From the NCBI GenBank assembly GCA_030151765.1, contig JASLCW010000251.1:1-6984 (forward strand): 6,984 bases of DNA, in the 5' to 3' direction. The number at the start of each line of letters is the position of its first letter. Position 1 is the first letter of the stretch. The stretch comes from Marmoricola sp. (GTDB lineage Bacteria > Actinomycetota > Actinomycetes > Propionibacteriales > Nocardioidaceae). The notes under the pieces are model-generated. The model saw nothing but the letters and a program-made list of their open reading frames with translations, did not search any database and was not told the origin of the DNA. This document shows positions 1 through 6,029 of the stretch, piece after piece. A program made the translations under genes and the position numbers.

Positions 1-1306
1 CACCCAGCCCGAGGCGATCGATCTCGCCGAGGAGCGCGGCGCCTTCGGCCGGGTGCTCGACGAGGCCGGCCTGGTCGCGCCCAAGCACGGCACCGCCGTC
101 TCGTACGACGACGCGCAGCAGATCGCCCACGGCATCGGCTACCCGGTCCTGGTCCGCCCGAGCTATGTCCTCGGCGGTCGTGGCATGCAGATCGTCTACT
201 CCGACGACCAGCTGAAGTCGTACCTCGCGGCCGCGACCGATCTGATCAGCGAGGACCGTCCGGTTCTCATCGATCGGTTCATCGACGACGCGGTCGAGAT
301 CGACGTGGACGCCCTGTACGACGGCAACGAGCTCTTCCTCGGCGGCGTCATGGAGCACATCGAGGAAGCCGGCATCCACTCCGGCGACTCCTCGTGCACC
401 CTTCCGCCGATCACCCTGGGTGCCACCGAGATCCAGCGGATCCGCGCGGCGACCGAGGGCATCGCGGCGGGCGTCGGCGTACGTGGCCTGATCAACATCC
501 AGTTCGCGCTGGGCTCGGACGTGCTCTACGTCCTGGAGGCCAACCCGCGTGCCTCCCGTACGGTGCCCTTCGTCTCGAAGGCGACCGGCACCTCGCTGGC
601 CAAGGCCGCGTCCCGCGTGATGATGGGCGAGACCATCGCCGAGCTGCGCAAGGCAGGGGTGCTGCCCGAGACGGGTGACGGAGGCATGTTGCCGGCCGAC
701 GCGCCGATCGCCGTCAAGGAGGCGGTCCTGCCCTTCAACCGCTTCCGCACGCCGGAGGGCAGGTTCGTCGACTCGGTGCTCGGCCCGGAGATGAAGTCGA
801 CCGGTGAGGTGATGGGCTTCGACGCGGACTTCGGCATCGCCTTCAGCAAGTCGCAGGCGGCGGCGTACGGTCCGCTGCCGACCTCCGGCAAGGTCTTCAT
901 CTCGATCGCCAACCGCGACAAGCGCTCGATGATCTTCCCGGCGCGAGTGCTGGCCGACTACGGCTTCGAGATCCTCGCGACGCAGGGCACGGTCGAGGTG
1001 CTCCGCCGCAATGGCATCAACGCCACCGTCGTGCGCAAGCACTTCGAGGGCGAGGGCGGCGAGGGCGAGAAGACCTCGGTCCAGATGATCCTCGACGGCG
1101 AGATCGACCTGATCGTCAACACTCCCAACGGCTCCGCATCCGAGGCGCGTGTCGACGGCTACGAGATCCGCGCGGCAGCGGTCCTCACCGGTACGCCGTG
1201 CATCACGACCGTCCAGGGTGCGGCGGCCGCCGTCCAGGGCATCGCCGCGGCCCGGACCGGGGAGATCGGGGTGCGGTCGCTGCAGGACTGGGCGGCGAGC
1301 CGGTGA
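1..1306 (+). CDS. carB: Carbamoyl-phosphate synthase large chain, C-terminal part (5' end outside window)
   Basis: The frame is open from the window edge (first full codon at base 2) to a TGA at 1304-1306, giving 434 residues of a protein usually near 1,070-1,110 aa. CarB makes carbamoyl phosphate from bicarbonate, ATP and ammonia passed from CarA, for pyrimidine and arginine synthesis. Counting from the first full codon, the second ATP-grasp (carbamoyl-phosphate) domain shows RPSYVLGGRGM at 52-62 (nucleotide-binding loop), the VEIDVDALYDG segment, the GIHSGDSSCTLPP segment and EANPRASRT from 179 (metal/ATP ligands). From about residue 296 (GKVFISIANRD) comes the MGS-like regulatory domain, with the ATQGT and VNTPNG motifs; in enterobacterial CarB this domain binds UMP, IMP and ornithine. 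Its stop overlaps the pyrD start as GTGA, which indicates translational coupling. Nothing looks broken. The N-terminal half and operon promoter lie upstream and cannot be judged. Confidence 0.98.
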   Translation, partial: TQPEAIDLAEERGAFGRVLDEAGLVAPKHGTAVSYDDAQQIAHGIGYPVLVRPSYVLGGRGMQIVYSDDQLKSYLAAATDLISEDRPVLIDRFIDDAVEIDVDALYDGNELFLGGVMEHIEEAGIHSGDSSCTLPPITLGATEIQRIRAATEGIAAGVGVRGLINIQFALGSDVLYVLEANPRASRTVPFVSKATGTSLAKAASRVMMGETIAELRKAGVLPETGDGGMLPADAPIAVKEAVLPFNRFRTPEGRFVDSVLGPEMKSTGEVMGFDADFGIAFSKSQAAAYGPLPTSGKVFISIANRDKRSMIFPARVLADYGFEILATQGTVEVLRRNGINATVVRKHFEGEGGEGEKTSVQMILDGEIDLIVNTPNGSASEARVDGYEIRAAAVLTGTPCITTVQGAAAAVQGIAAARTGEIGVRSLQDWAASR

Positions 1307-2349
1307 ATCCCTACCGGTTGCTCTTCGACCAGGTCTTCACCCGGACCGATCCGGAACGCATCCATCACGCCGCCTTCCGCGCCATCCGCGCGGCCGGGCC
1401 GGTGACCGGCCGGCTGCCGCAGCGGGGGAACACGGTCCGGGCGATGGGCCTGGACTTCCCAGGCGTCCTCGGCCTGGCCGCGGGCTTCGACAAGCAGGGC
1501 GTCGGGATCGACGCACTCGCCGGGTTGGGCTTCGGCTTCGTCGAGATCGGCACCATCACCGGGCGCCCGCAGCCGGGCAATCCGCAGCCGCGGCTGGCCC
1601 GGTTGCCGGCCGATCGCGCGATCGTGAACCGGATGGGCTTCAACAACGACGGCGCCGAGGCGGTTGCGCTGCGGCTGGCGCATCGGGCGCGAAGCCGCAA
1701 CGAATCCCGGCCACGTGCCGTCCTCGGGGTGAACATCGGCAAGAGCAAGGTCGTCGCGGAGGAGGACGCGGTCGCGGACTACGAGTTCAGCACCGGCCTG
1801 CTCGCGCCGTACGCCGACTATCTCGTCGTCAATGTCTCCTCACCCAACACACCGGGACTGCGCAATCTGCAGGCCGTCGAGAAGCTCGAGCCGCTGCTGG
1901 TCGCCGTACGCTGTCGCGCCGATGAGGTGACCGAGCGCAAGGTGCCCCTGCTGGTGAAGATCGCGCCCGATCTGGACGACGACGACGTGCGCGCGGTGGC
2001 CGATCTCGCGGTGGCCCAGCGTCTCGACGGCATCGTGGCCACCAACACGACCATCGGACGTGAGGGTCTGACGTCGTCGGCGACCCAGATCGACGCGGCC
2101 GGCGGCGGCGGACTCTCGGGTGCACCGCTGCGGGCCCGCGCGAACGACGTCATGACCCTGCTGCGCGGTCGTGTGGGGGCGCAGTTGACGCTGGTCGGCG
2201 TCGGCGGGATCACCACCGTCGACGATGCTCGTGAACGTCTGCGCGCCGGCGCGGACCTGCTCCAGGGATACACGGCCTTCATCTACGAAGGCCCGCTTTG
2301 GGCACGGCGGATCAACAAGGCGCTGGCCGAGGACAGGAACAAGGCATGA
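1303..2349 (+). CDS. pyrD: Dihydroorotate dehydrogenase (quinone), class 2
   Basis: This 348-aa enzyme oxidises dihydroorotate to orotate using FMN and passes the electrons to membrane quinone; it is step 4 of UMP synthesis. The GTG start at 1303 overlaps the carB stop by 4 nt. It is preferred because the protein then begins NPYRLLFDQVF...DPERIHH, the amphipathic N-terminal segment that docks class 2 enzymes on the membrane. An in-frame GTG at 1198 would put 35 extra codons inside carB. Visible motifs are AAGFDK (59-64), NRMGFNNDG (109-117), NIGKSK (144-149), NVSSPNTPGLR (177-187), LVKIAPDL (217-224), TNTT (247-250), GGLSGAPL, GVGGI and QGYTAFIYEGP, all FMN or substrate contacts in the family. 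The catalytic base is Ser180; class 1 enzymes have cysteine here, so the class 2 assignment is firm. No strong Shine-Dalgarno precedes the start, which fits coupling to carB. Confidence 0.98.
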   Translation: MNPYRLLFDQVFTRTDPERIHHAAFRAIRAAGPVTGRLPQRGNTVRAMGLDFPGVLGLAAGFDKQGVGIDALAGLGFGFVEIGTITGRPQPGNPQPRLARLPADRAIVNRMGFNNDGAEAVALRLAHRARSRNESRPRAVLGVNIGKSKVVAEEDAVADYEFSTGLLAPYADYLVVNVSSPNTPGLRNLQAVEKLEPLLVAVRCRADEVTERKVPLLVKIAPDLDDDDVRAVADLAVAQRLDGIVATNTTIGREGLTSSATQIDAAGGGGLSGAPLRARANDVMTLLRGRVGAQLTLVGVGGITTVDDARERLRAGADLLQGYTAFIYEGPLWARRINKALAEDRNKA

Positions 2350-3173
2350 GTACCTTCGGGGCAAGGCTGCGGCAGGCGATGGACGAGCGCGGGCCGCTCT
2401 GCGCGGGGATCGATCCCCACGAGGCGCTGCTGCACGAGTGGGGCGTCGGCAACGACCTCGCCGGCCTGGAGCACTTCGCGCTGACCGCGGCCGAGGCCTT
2501 CGGTGCGACGGCCGCGGCCGTCAAGCCGCAGTCCGCCTTCTTCGAGCGCTTCGGCGCGCAGGGCATCGCGGTCCTGGAGCGGACCATCGAGACCGCGCGC
2601 GCCCTCGGCGCCCAGGTGGTGCTCGACGTGAAGCGCGGCGACATCGGCTCGACCGCACGGGCCTACGCCGATGCCTATCTCGACCAGACCTCGCCGCTGG
2701 CCGTCGACTGCATCACCGCCTCGCCCTTCCTCGGCTTCGGCAGCCTCGGCCCGATGTTCGAGGTCGCCCGCGCCAACGACGCCGGCGTCTTCGTGCTCGC
2801 ACTCACCTCCAACCCCGAGGGCGCACAGGTGCAGGGCGCCGTCAACGACGGCCGCAGCGTGGCCGGCATCGTCCTCGACGAACTCCGTGGCCTGAACGGC
2901 GCCGACGCGCCGCTGGGCTCCTTCGGCGCCGTCGTGGGCGCGACGATCGAGGTTCCCGACGAGTCGCTGGCGATCAACGGACCGCTGCTCGCACCCGGTG
3001 TGGGTGCGCAAGGCGGCGATGCCGAGTCGGTACGCCGGATCTTCGCCGGGGTGCTGCCCAACGTGCTCGCCTCGGTCTCACGGTCGGTCCTGCGGGCCGG
3101 TCCTGACCCGGCCGCGCTGCGCGACGCCGTACGCAACCAGGCCGACGAGATCGCGCGGGTCGTGGCGGGATGA
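2346..3173 (+). CDS. pyrF: Orotidine 5'-phosphate decarboxylase, type 2 (actinobacterial/myxobacterial form)
   Basis: This 275-aa enzyme decarboxylates OMP to UMP, the last step of de novo pyrimidine synthesis, in the cytoplasm. The ATG at 2346 overlaps the pyrD stop as ATGA and has AGGA at 2335-2338, 7 nt upstream. GIDPH (21-25) opens the barrel, and VKPQSAFFERFG (59-70) is the lysine-bearing strand-loop typical of the type 2 subfamily. LDVKRGDIGSTA (93-104) carries the catalytic Asp94-Lys96-Asp99 network. Many homologues read DAKRGDIGST, so Val95 is a mild variant. Further C-terminal markers are GAVVGAT (about 196-202) and LLAPGVGAQGG, the phosphate-binding end of the barrel. Length and motif order match type 2 enzymes and differ from the shorter E. 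coli type 1. Its own stop overlaps the next gene, a lipoprotein, again as ATGA. Confidence 0.97.
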   Translation: MSTFGARLRQAMDERGPLCAGIDPHEALLHEWGVGNDLAGLEHFALTAAEAFGATAAAVKPQSAFFERFGAQGIAVLERTIETARALGAQVVLDVKRGDIGSTARAYADAYLDQTSPLAVDCITASPFLGFGSLGPMFEVARANDAGVFVLALTSNPEGAQVQGAVNDGRSVAGIVLDELRGLNGADAPLGSFGAVVGATIEVPDESLAINGPLLAPGVGAQGGDAESVRRIFAGVLPNVLASVSRSVLRAGPDPAALRDAVRNQADEIARVVAG

Positions 3174-3655
3174 CCGGCGGGTCGTTGGGTGGGCGCTTCC
3201 GCACGGCGGCGGGGGCGGCGCTGCTGGCCGGCCTGCTGTCCGGATGCGGCAATCCGGTCACCTGGATCACCGGCGGCAACGCGATCGACGACTACTGCGG
3301 TGACCTGCGTTCGCACCAGGTGCAGTTCTCCGAGATGTTCGCCACGAGCACGCCGGACGCGCTGTTGAAGAATCTCCCGATGCTCGAGCAGATGGCGACC
3401 AAGGCGCCCTCCGACATCGCCGACGACTGGCAGAACTTCCTCGGCCCGATCCAGGGGCTGCAGAAGGCTCTCGACGACGCGGGCATCAAGGCCGACGACT
3501 TCAGCAAGGGGGTACCGCCGGCCGGCACGAGCGCCGCTGCACGCAAGGAGATCGCGGACGCGGCGGCACTGCTGGCCACACCGGCGGCCACGACCGCGGC
3601 CTTCGCGATCGACCAGGAGGCCCGCGACGTCTGCAAGCTCAACCTCGGGATGTGA
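3170..3655 (+). CDS. Small conserved-type lipoprotein, function unknown, coupled to pyrF
   Basis: This 161-aa protein starts at ATG 3170, inside the pyrF stop (ATGA overlap), so it is very probably translated as part of the pyrimidine operon. The N-terminus has basic residues (Arg9, Arg11), a hydrophobic stretch (12-23) and a lipobox LSGC ending at Cys26, the predicted diacylglyceryl anchor; it should face outward on the cytoplasmic membrane. The mature part looks almost entirely alpha-helical, with an acidic DDYCGDLRSHQ start, amphipathic helices across about 45-105, a proline break (VPPAGTS) and a C-terminal helix ending DVCKLNLGM. Cys43 and Cys155 are the only cysteines of the mature chain besides the lipidated one, so a disulfide closing the bundle is likely. 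From memory, proteins with the same DYC...DIADxWQ...ARDVCK layout occur in related actinomycetes, but no function is known to me. A direct part in UMP synthesis is not indicated, since it is exported. Confidence 0.85.
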   Translation: MTGGSLGGRFRTAAGAALLAGLLSGCGNPVTWITGGNAIDDYCGDLRSHQVQFSEMFATSTPDALLKNLPMLEQMATKAPSDIADDWQNFLGPIQGLQKALDDAGIKADDFSKGVPPAGTSAAARKEIADAAALLATPAATTAAFAIDQEARDVCKLNLGM

Positions 3656-3665
3656 GCGGGCCGGT

Positions 3666-3694
3666 TTGACGGCACCACGAGGTGGGTATCGCAT
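3666..3694 (+). promoter_or_regulatory. Possible promoter for the secreted-protein gene
   Basis: TTGACG at 3666-3671 matches five of six bases of the -35 consensus. Seventeen bases later lies TCGCAT (3689-3694), a poor -10; TATCGC at 3687-3692 is an alternative with 15-nt spacing. The site sits in the 79-nt gap between the pyrF-coupled lipoprotein and the secreted protein, the first break in the chain of overlapping genes, where a new transcript could start. The weak -10 keeps confidence low. Confidence 0.3.
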
Positions 3695-3697
3695 CGC

Positions 3698-3715
3698 TGC
3701 AGCACTCGGGCTGCA
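3698..3715 (+). promoter_or_regulatory. Small inverted repeat in the leader of the secreted-protein gene
   Basis: TGCAGC (3698-3703) and GCTGCA (3710-3715) are perfect inverted arms around a 6-nt spacer, 19 nt before the ATG at 3735. It could be an mRNA hairpin near the ribosome binding site or a small operator. There is no T-run after it, so it is not a convincing terminator. Six-base arms can occur by chance in GC-rich DNA. Confidence 0.25.
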
Positions 3716-3724
3716 CAGCTCTCG

Positions 3725-3728
3725 GGAG
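3725..3728 (+). promoter_or_regulatory. Ribosome binding site fixing the start of the secreted protein
   Basis: GGAG within CGGGAGAAACAG lies 6 nt before ATG 3735. This is good Shine-Dalgarno placement and favours that ATG over the upstream in-frame TTG at 3666, whose extra 23 residues would bury the signal peptide. Confidence 0.7.
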
Positions 3729-3734
3729 AAACAG

Positions 3735-4640
3735 ATGCGGACCAGATCACTTCTCATCCCTGTGGCGGCGCTCGCCGTCGCACTCACGGCTCCGGCGGCC
3801 TTCGGTGCCTCCGGCCAGGCGAACAAGTCCCGTGACCGGGTCAAGACCACGAAGCAGGCCGCCGTGCTCGTCCAGGCGAGCTTCGGACAGACGGCGAAGC
3901 AGTTCCGCGTGGTGAGTGCCCGCGACGTCAGTCCCAACGCGACCAAGGCCCGGGTCGTCACCCGGGTCGCCGCCGTACCGCGGGTCGCCGCCCGCGGGGT
4001 CGGGAGCTACTCCTGCTACATCCGTACGGATTCATCGGGACGGCTGAAGGCCTACAACCCGATCCGCTACAACTCCTCGGGTCGCTCGTACACCCTCAAG
4101 TGGATTCTCTTCCCCTACCTGCTCAACAAGGCCCGTCGCGTCGCCGGCCACGCCAAGAAGGACTGGGAGTTCTGCATGACGGGCGGCAGCGACGTGTCGA
4201 ACGGCTACCACCAGTACCGCAGCGAGGGCTCGATGGCCTTCGGGCGCAAGGCCGACCAGACCGTCGGCACGAAGTGGGGCACCAAGGTCGTCAACGGCAC
4301 GGTCGGCTCGTCCATGGGACTGAAGTTCGCGGCCGGTCCGGTCACGATCAGCGCCACCACCGGGGTCGGCGGCGGCTCGCACAGCGGCAGCACCGGACGC
4401 GACGGCGACATCGAGTCGGTCTCCAACATGGAGCCCTACAACAACAATCGGGTGAACGCGCTCTACAGCTCCGGCCACACGTGGCGCTGGCAGGGCACCG
4501 GTGACTACCAGGGCAACAACGGCCACCTGCTGGTCGAGCTGAACCAGACCGACAACCGCGCCTTCTCGTACTACATCTACGGCACGCTGCGCGCCTTCTG
4601 CTCCCACCCGTTCGGAATCAAGTGCGGATCCTTCAACTGA
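3735..4640 (+). CDS. Secreted four-cysteine protein of unknown function
   Basis: I do not recognise this 301-aa protein. The ATG at 3735 follows a GGAG ribosome binding site. Residues 1-25 form a Sec signal peptide: MRTR, a hydrophobic core about 6-19, then PAAFG-A with likely cleavage after Gly24 or shortly after. Residues 26-90 are cysteine-free and rich in Lys, Arg, Gln and Val, ending in a repeated RVAA pattern (77-87); this looks like a pro-region or linker. The rest holds Cys94, Cys147, Cys289 and Cys297, enough for two disulfides. It is rich in Tyr, Trp, Ser, Asn and Gly, as in extracellular beta-rich domains. Residues 188-221 are Gly/Ser/Thr-rich with alternating hydrophobic positions (Val190, Met194, Leu196, Phe198; Val203, Ile205, Ala207, Val211), like an amphipathic beta hairpin. 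No transmembrane helix or sorting signal follows, so it should be released. Its end overlaps the next gene. A toxin, inhibitor or wall-associated role is possible but unsupported. Confidence 0.85.
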   Translation: MRTRSLLIPVAALAVALTAPAAFGASGQANKSRDRVKTTKQAAVLVQASFGQTAKQFRVVSARDVSPNATKARVVTRVAAVPRVAARGVGSYSCYIRTDSSGRLKAYNPIRYNSSGRSYTLKWILFPYLLNKARRVAGHAKKDWEFCMTGGSDVSNGYHQYRSEGSMAFGRKADQTVGTKWGTKVVNGTVGSSMGLKFAAGPVTISATTGVGGGSHSGSTGRDGDIESVSNMEPYNNNRVNALYSSGHTWRWQGTGDYQGNNGHLLVELNQTDNRAFSYYIYGTLRAFCSHPFGIKCGSFN

Positions 4641-5614
4641 GGCCGCTGGCGGCCGCTCTCGCGGCCGCCGCACTGGTGGGGACAGCGGGCTGCGCCGGCT
4701 CGTCGTCCCCGCCGGTGCGACCGTCGACCAGCCCGGCCACGGCCACCCCGCTGTGGGTCTCGGGTACGACGCGACTCCCGGGGACGCTCTACGTCCTGGC
4801 CGGGCCCAAGGACATCTCGGCCAATGTCTACGAGGTGTCCGGTGCCGGCCAGGCGTTGAGGGCGATGACCGCGAATCCGCCGGACTACGGCATCTCGCAG
4901 TTCGCGGCCTCCTCGGCCGGCGTCGCGGTGGCCACGGCCGAGCGCGGCTTCGATCAGCTGCGAATCCTCGACAGCGCCTCTTCGAAGCCGACGGAGGCGG
5001 CCGCGTCCGCGCCTTCGATCAATGCCCGCGGTGAGGTACTCGTCGCGCGTCCGACGAAGAACAGCTATGTGATCGACCGGTACCGGATCCGGGGCGCGAA
5101 GACTCCGACGGCATCGGTCTACCTTCCCGCCGAGGCTCATCAGTCGACGGCCGTCTGGGGTGCGGGCGGCACGGTGGTGACGGCTCGTCGTACCGAAGCC
5201 GGCCTCGGCGGCCCCACCGAGATCGGCGTCCGCAGCGCCTCAGGGGGAGTGCTCCGGACGACGGTGCTGCACGGCATGTACGTCGACCTGCTCTCCAATC
5301 CGTATCCGGACCGGCAGCCGATCACCGGCTTCCGTACCGACAGCGCGGGCGGGGGCGCCGTATTCGGTGCCGACCTGATGATCGTCGGGACCGTACCGGC
5401 TCCGTGGTCGGTCGGCTGCTGGAATCCGTCCGGGAGCGCCCTGCTCGTGTCGCAGGGGCGGAAGGTCGGGCTCTGGCACCCGAGGACGGGACGGATCACG
5501 ATCGTCGGTGAAGCGCAGGTGCGGATCCGCGGCTGCGCCTGGTTGAGCGCACCCGCCGCGGGCACGGCCGCGGTGGTGGCGGCACTCGCGCGGACGGCAC
5601 CGGCGGGGAAGTGA
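4622..5614 (+). CDS. Lipoprotein with beta-propeller-like repeats, function unknown
   Basis: This 330-aa protein starts at GTG 4622, inside the last 19 nt of the preceding gene. The start is chosen because it gives a complete lipoprotein signal: MRILQLRP, an Ala/Leu hydrophobic run, then VGTAGC with the anchor at Cys24. GGAA at 4614-4617 is a weak ribosome site, so coupling to the upstream gene is likely. A Ser/Pro/Thr-rich linker (about 26-42) leads into a beta-rich domain. Several segments read like propeller blades: LYVLAGPKDISANVYEV, AGVAVATAERGFDQLRILD, GEVLVARPTKNSYVIDRYRI, GGTVVTARRTEAG and, clearest, WNPSGSALLVSQGRKVGLW starting at Trp267, a TolB/WD40-style blade. Cys266 and Cys305 are the only mature cysteines besides the anchor and may pair. 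It should sit on the outer face of the membrane, perhaps as a binding scaffold. Co-transcription suggests, without proving, that it acts with the secreted protein. No catalytic motif is visible. Confidence 0.8.
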   Translation: MRILQLRPLAAALAAAALVGTAGCAGSSSPPVRPSTSPATATPLWVSGTTRLPGTLYVLAGPKDISANVYEVSGAGQALRAMTANPPDYGISQFAASSAGVAVATAERGFDQLRILDSASSKPTEAAASAPSINARGEVLVARPTKNSYVIDRYRIRGAKTPTASVYLPAEAHQSTAVWGAGGTVVTARRTEAGLGGPTEIGVRSASGGVLRTTVLHGMYVDLLSNPYPDRQPITGFRTDSAGGGAVFGADLMIVGTVPAPWSVGCWNPSGSALLVSQGRKVGLWHPRTGRITIVGEAQVRIRGCAWLSAPAAGTAAVVAALARTAPAGK

Positions 5615-5634
5615 TCGGCATCTCGCCGCTCCCG

Positions 5635-5664
5635 TTGGCTTCGCCGAATCGGACTGACTAGATT
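5635..5664 (+). promoter_or_regulatory. Likely sigma-70-type promoter for mihF-gmk
   Basis: TTGGCT at 5635-5640 and TAGATT at 5659-5664 are separated by 18 bases and fit the actinobacterial housekeeping pattern (TTGNNN, TANNNT). Transcription would start near 5671, leaving a leader of about 39 nt before the mihF GTG. The site lies in the only gap (95 nt) between the exported-protein genes and mihF. An inverted repeat spans the -10 (see separate entry). Confidence 0.55.
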
Positions 5665-5677
5665 GGCGCGGTCAGCC
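5652..5677 (+). promoter_or_regulatory. Inverted repeat around the mihF -10 element, possible operator
   Basis: GACTGAC (5652-5658) and GTCAGCC (5671-5677) are inverted arms with one mismatch in seven (perfect core CTGAC/GTCAG) and a 12-nt spacer that contains the TAGATT -10. The placement over the -10 and predicted start site is what a repressor or autoregulatory site would show. No regulator can be named. Confidence 0.3.
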
Positions 5678-5697
5678 GAAGCGATCGACCGCAGCAG

Positions 5698-5702
5698 AAG
5701 GA
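5698..5702 (+). promoter_or_regulatory. Ribosome binding site that decides the mihF start
   Basis: AAGGA is 7 nt before GTG 5710 but only 1 nt before the in-frame ATG at 5704. The spacing therefore supports GTG 5710, which also gives the N-terminus ALPNLT expected for mIHF. Confidence 0.8.
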
Positions 5703-5709
5703 CATGTGC

Positions 5710-6027
5710 GTGGCCCTGCCGAATCTCACCCCTGAACAGCGCCAGGCGGCGCTCGACAAGGCCGCGGCCTCGCGTCGTGAGCGAGCGGCGGTGAAGAACC
5801 GGCTGAAGCACTCCGGTGCCTCGATCGCCGAGGTGCTCGCCGAGGGCGAGCACAACGACGTGATCGGCAAGATGCGAGTCAGCGACCTGCTCCAGTCGAT
5901 GCCGGGTGTCGGCAAGGTGCGCGCCAAGCAGATCATGGAGCGCATCGCCATCGCCGAGAGCCGCCGGGTGCGCGGCCTGGGCGTCAAGCAGGTGGCCGCG
6001 CTGGTCGCCGAGTTCGCCTCCGAGTAG
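5710..6027 (+). CDS. mihF: Actinobacterial integration host factor (mIHF/sIHF), nucleoid-associated protein
   Basis: This 105-aa basic DNA-binding protein bends and supercoils DNA and affects phage integration and global transcription in mycobacteria and Streptomyces; it is unrelated to E. coli IHF. GTG 5710 is chosen over ATG 5704 by Shine-Dalgarno spacing and because the product then begins (M)ALPNLTPEQRQAAL, as in mycobacterial mIHF. A long basic helix (about 8-34, with RRERAAVKNRLK) is followed by the helix-two-turn-helix region: GKMRVSDLLQSMPGVGKVRA (53-72), with the MPGVGKVRA hairpin contacting the DNA backbone in this family, then RRVRGLG (85-91). Length and motifs are complete. It is preceded by a likely promoter and lies 2 nt before gmk, the pairing conserved across actinomycetes. 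Confidence 0.97.
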   Translation: MALPNLTPEQRQAALDKAAASRRERAAVKNRLKHSGASIAEVLAEGEHNDVIGKMRVSDLLQSMPGVGKVRAKQIMERIAIAESRRVRGLGVKQVAALVAEFASE

Positions 6028-6029
6028 CC

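Noticed and set aside
1149..1925. A 258-codon + strand frame spanning the carB-pyrD junction
   Set aside because: It overlaps both genes in another frame and reads as Arg/Pro/Ala-rich nonsense; pyrD has all its catalytic motifs.
3666..3734. TTG 3666 as the start of the secreted protein
   Set aside because: The added 23 residues would place a non-hydrophobic stretch before the signal peptide, there is no suitable ribosome site, and ATG 3735 has GGAG at good spacing. The TTGACG there is better read as a -35.
2675..3961. A 428-codon open frame on the - strand
   Set aside because: It runs antisense across pyrF, the small lipoprotein and the secreted protein, all of which have clear starts and motifs. 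Its composition is Arg/Ala/Pro-rich low-information sequence, typical of reverse frames in GC-rich coding DNA.
4577..5140. A - strand open frame opposite the propeller-like lipoprotein
   Set aside because: It is Arg/Gly-rich with no signal or domain, while the + strand frame has a lipobox and blade-like repeats.
3735..5614. Recent horizontal transfer of the secreted pair
   Set aside because: By eye, base composition and G/C third-position use resemble the flanking housekeeping genes, and there are no integrase, tRNA, insertion sequence or flanking repeats. Transfer cannot be excluded but is not shown.
5601..5640. Possible transcription terminator after the propeller-like lipoprotein
   Set aside because: Only a 4-bp CGGC/GCCG hairpin (5616-5628) is present with no T-run; too weak to call.
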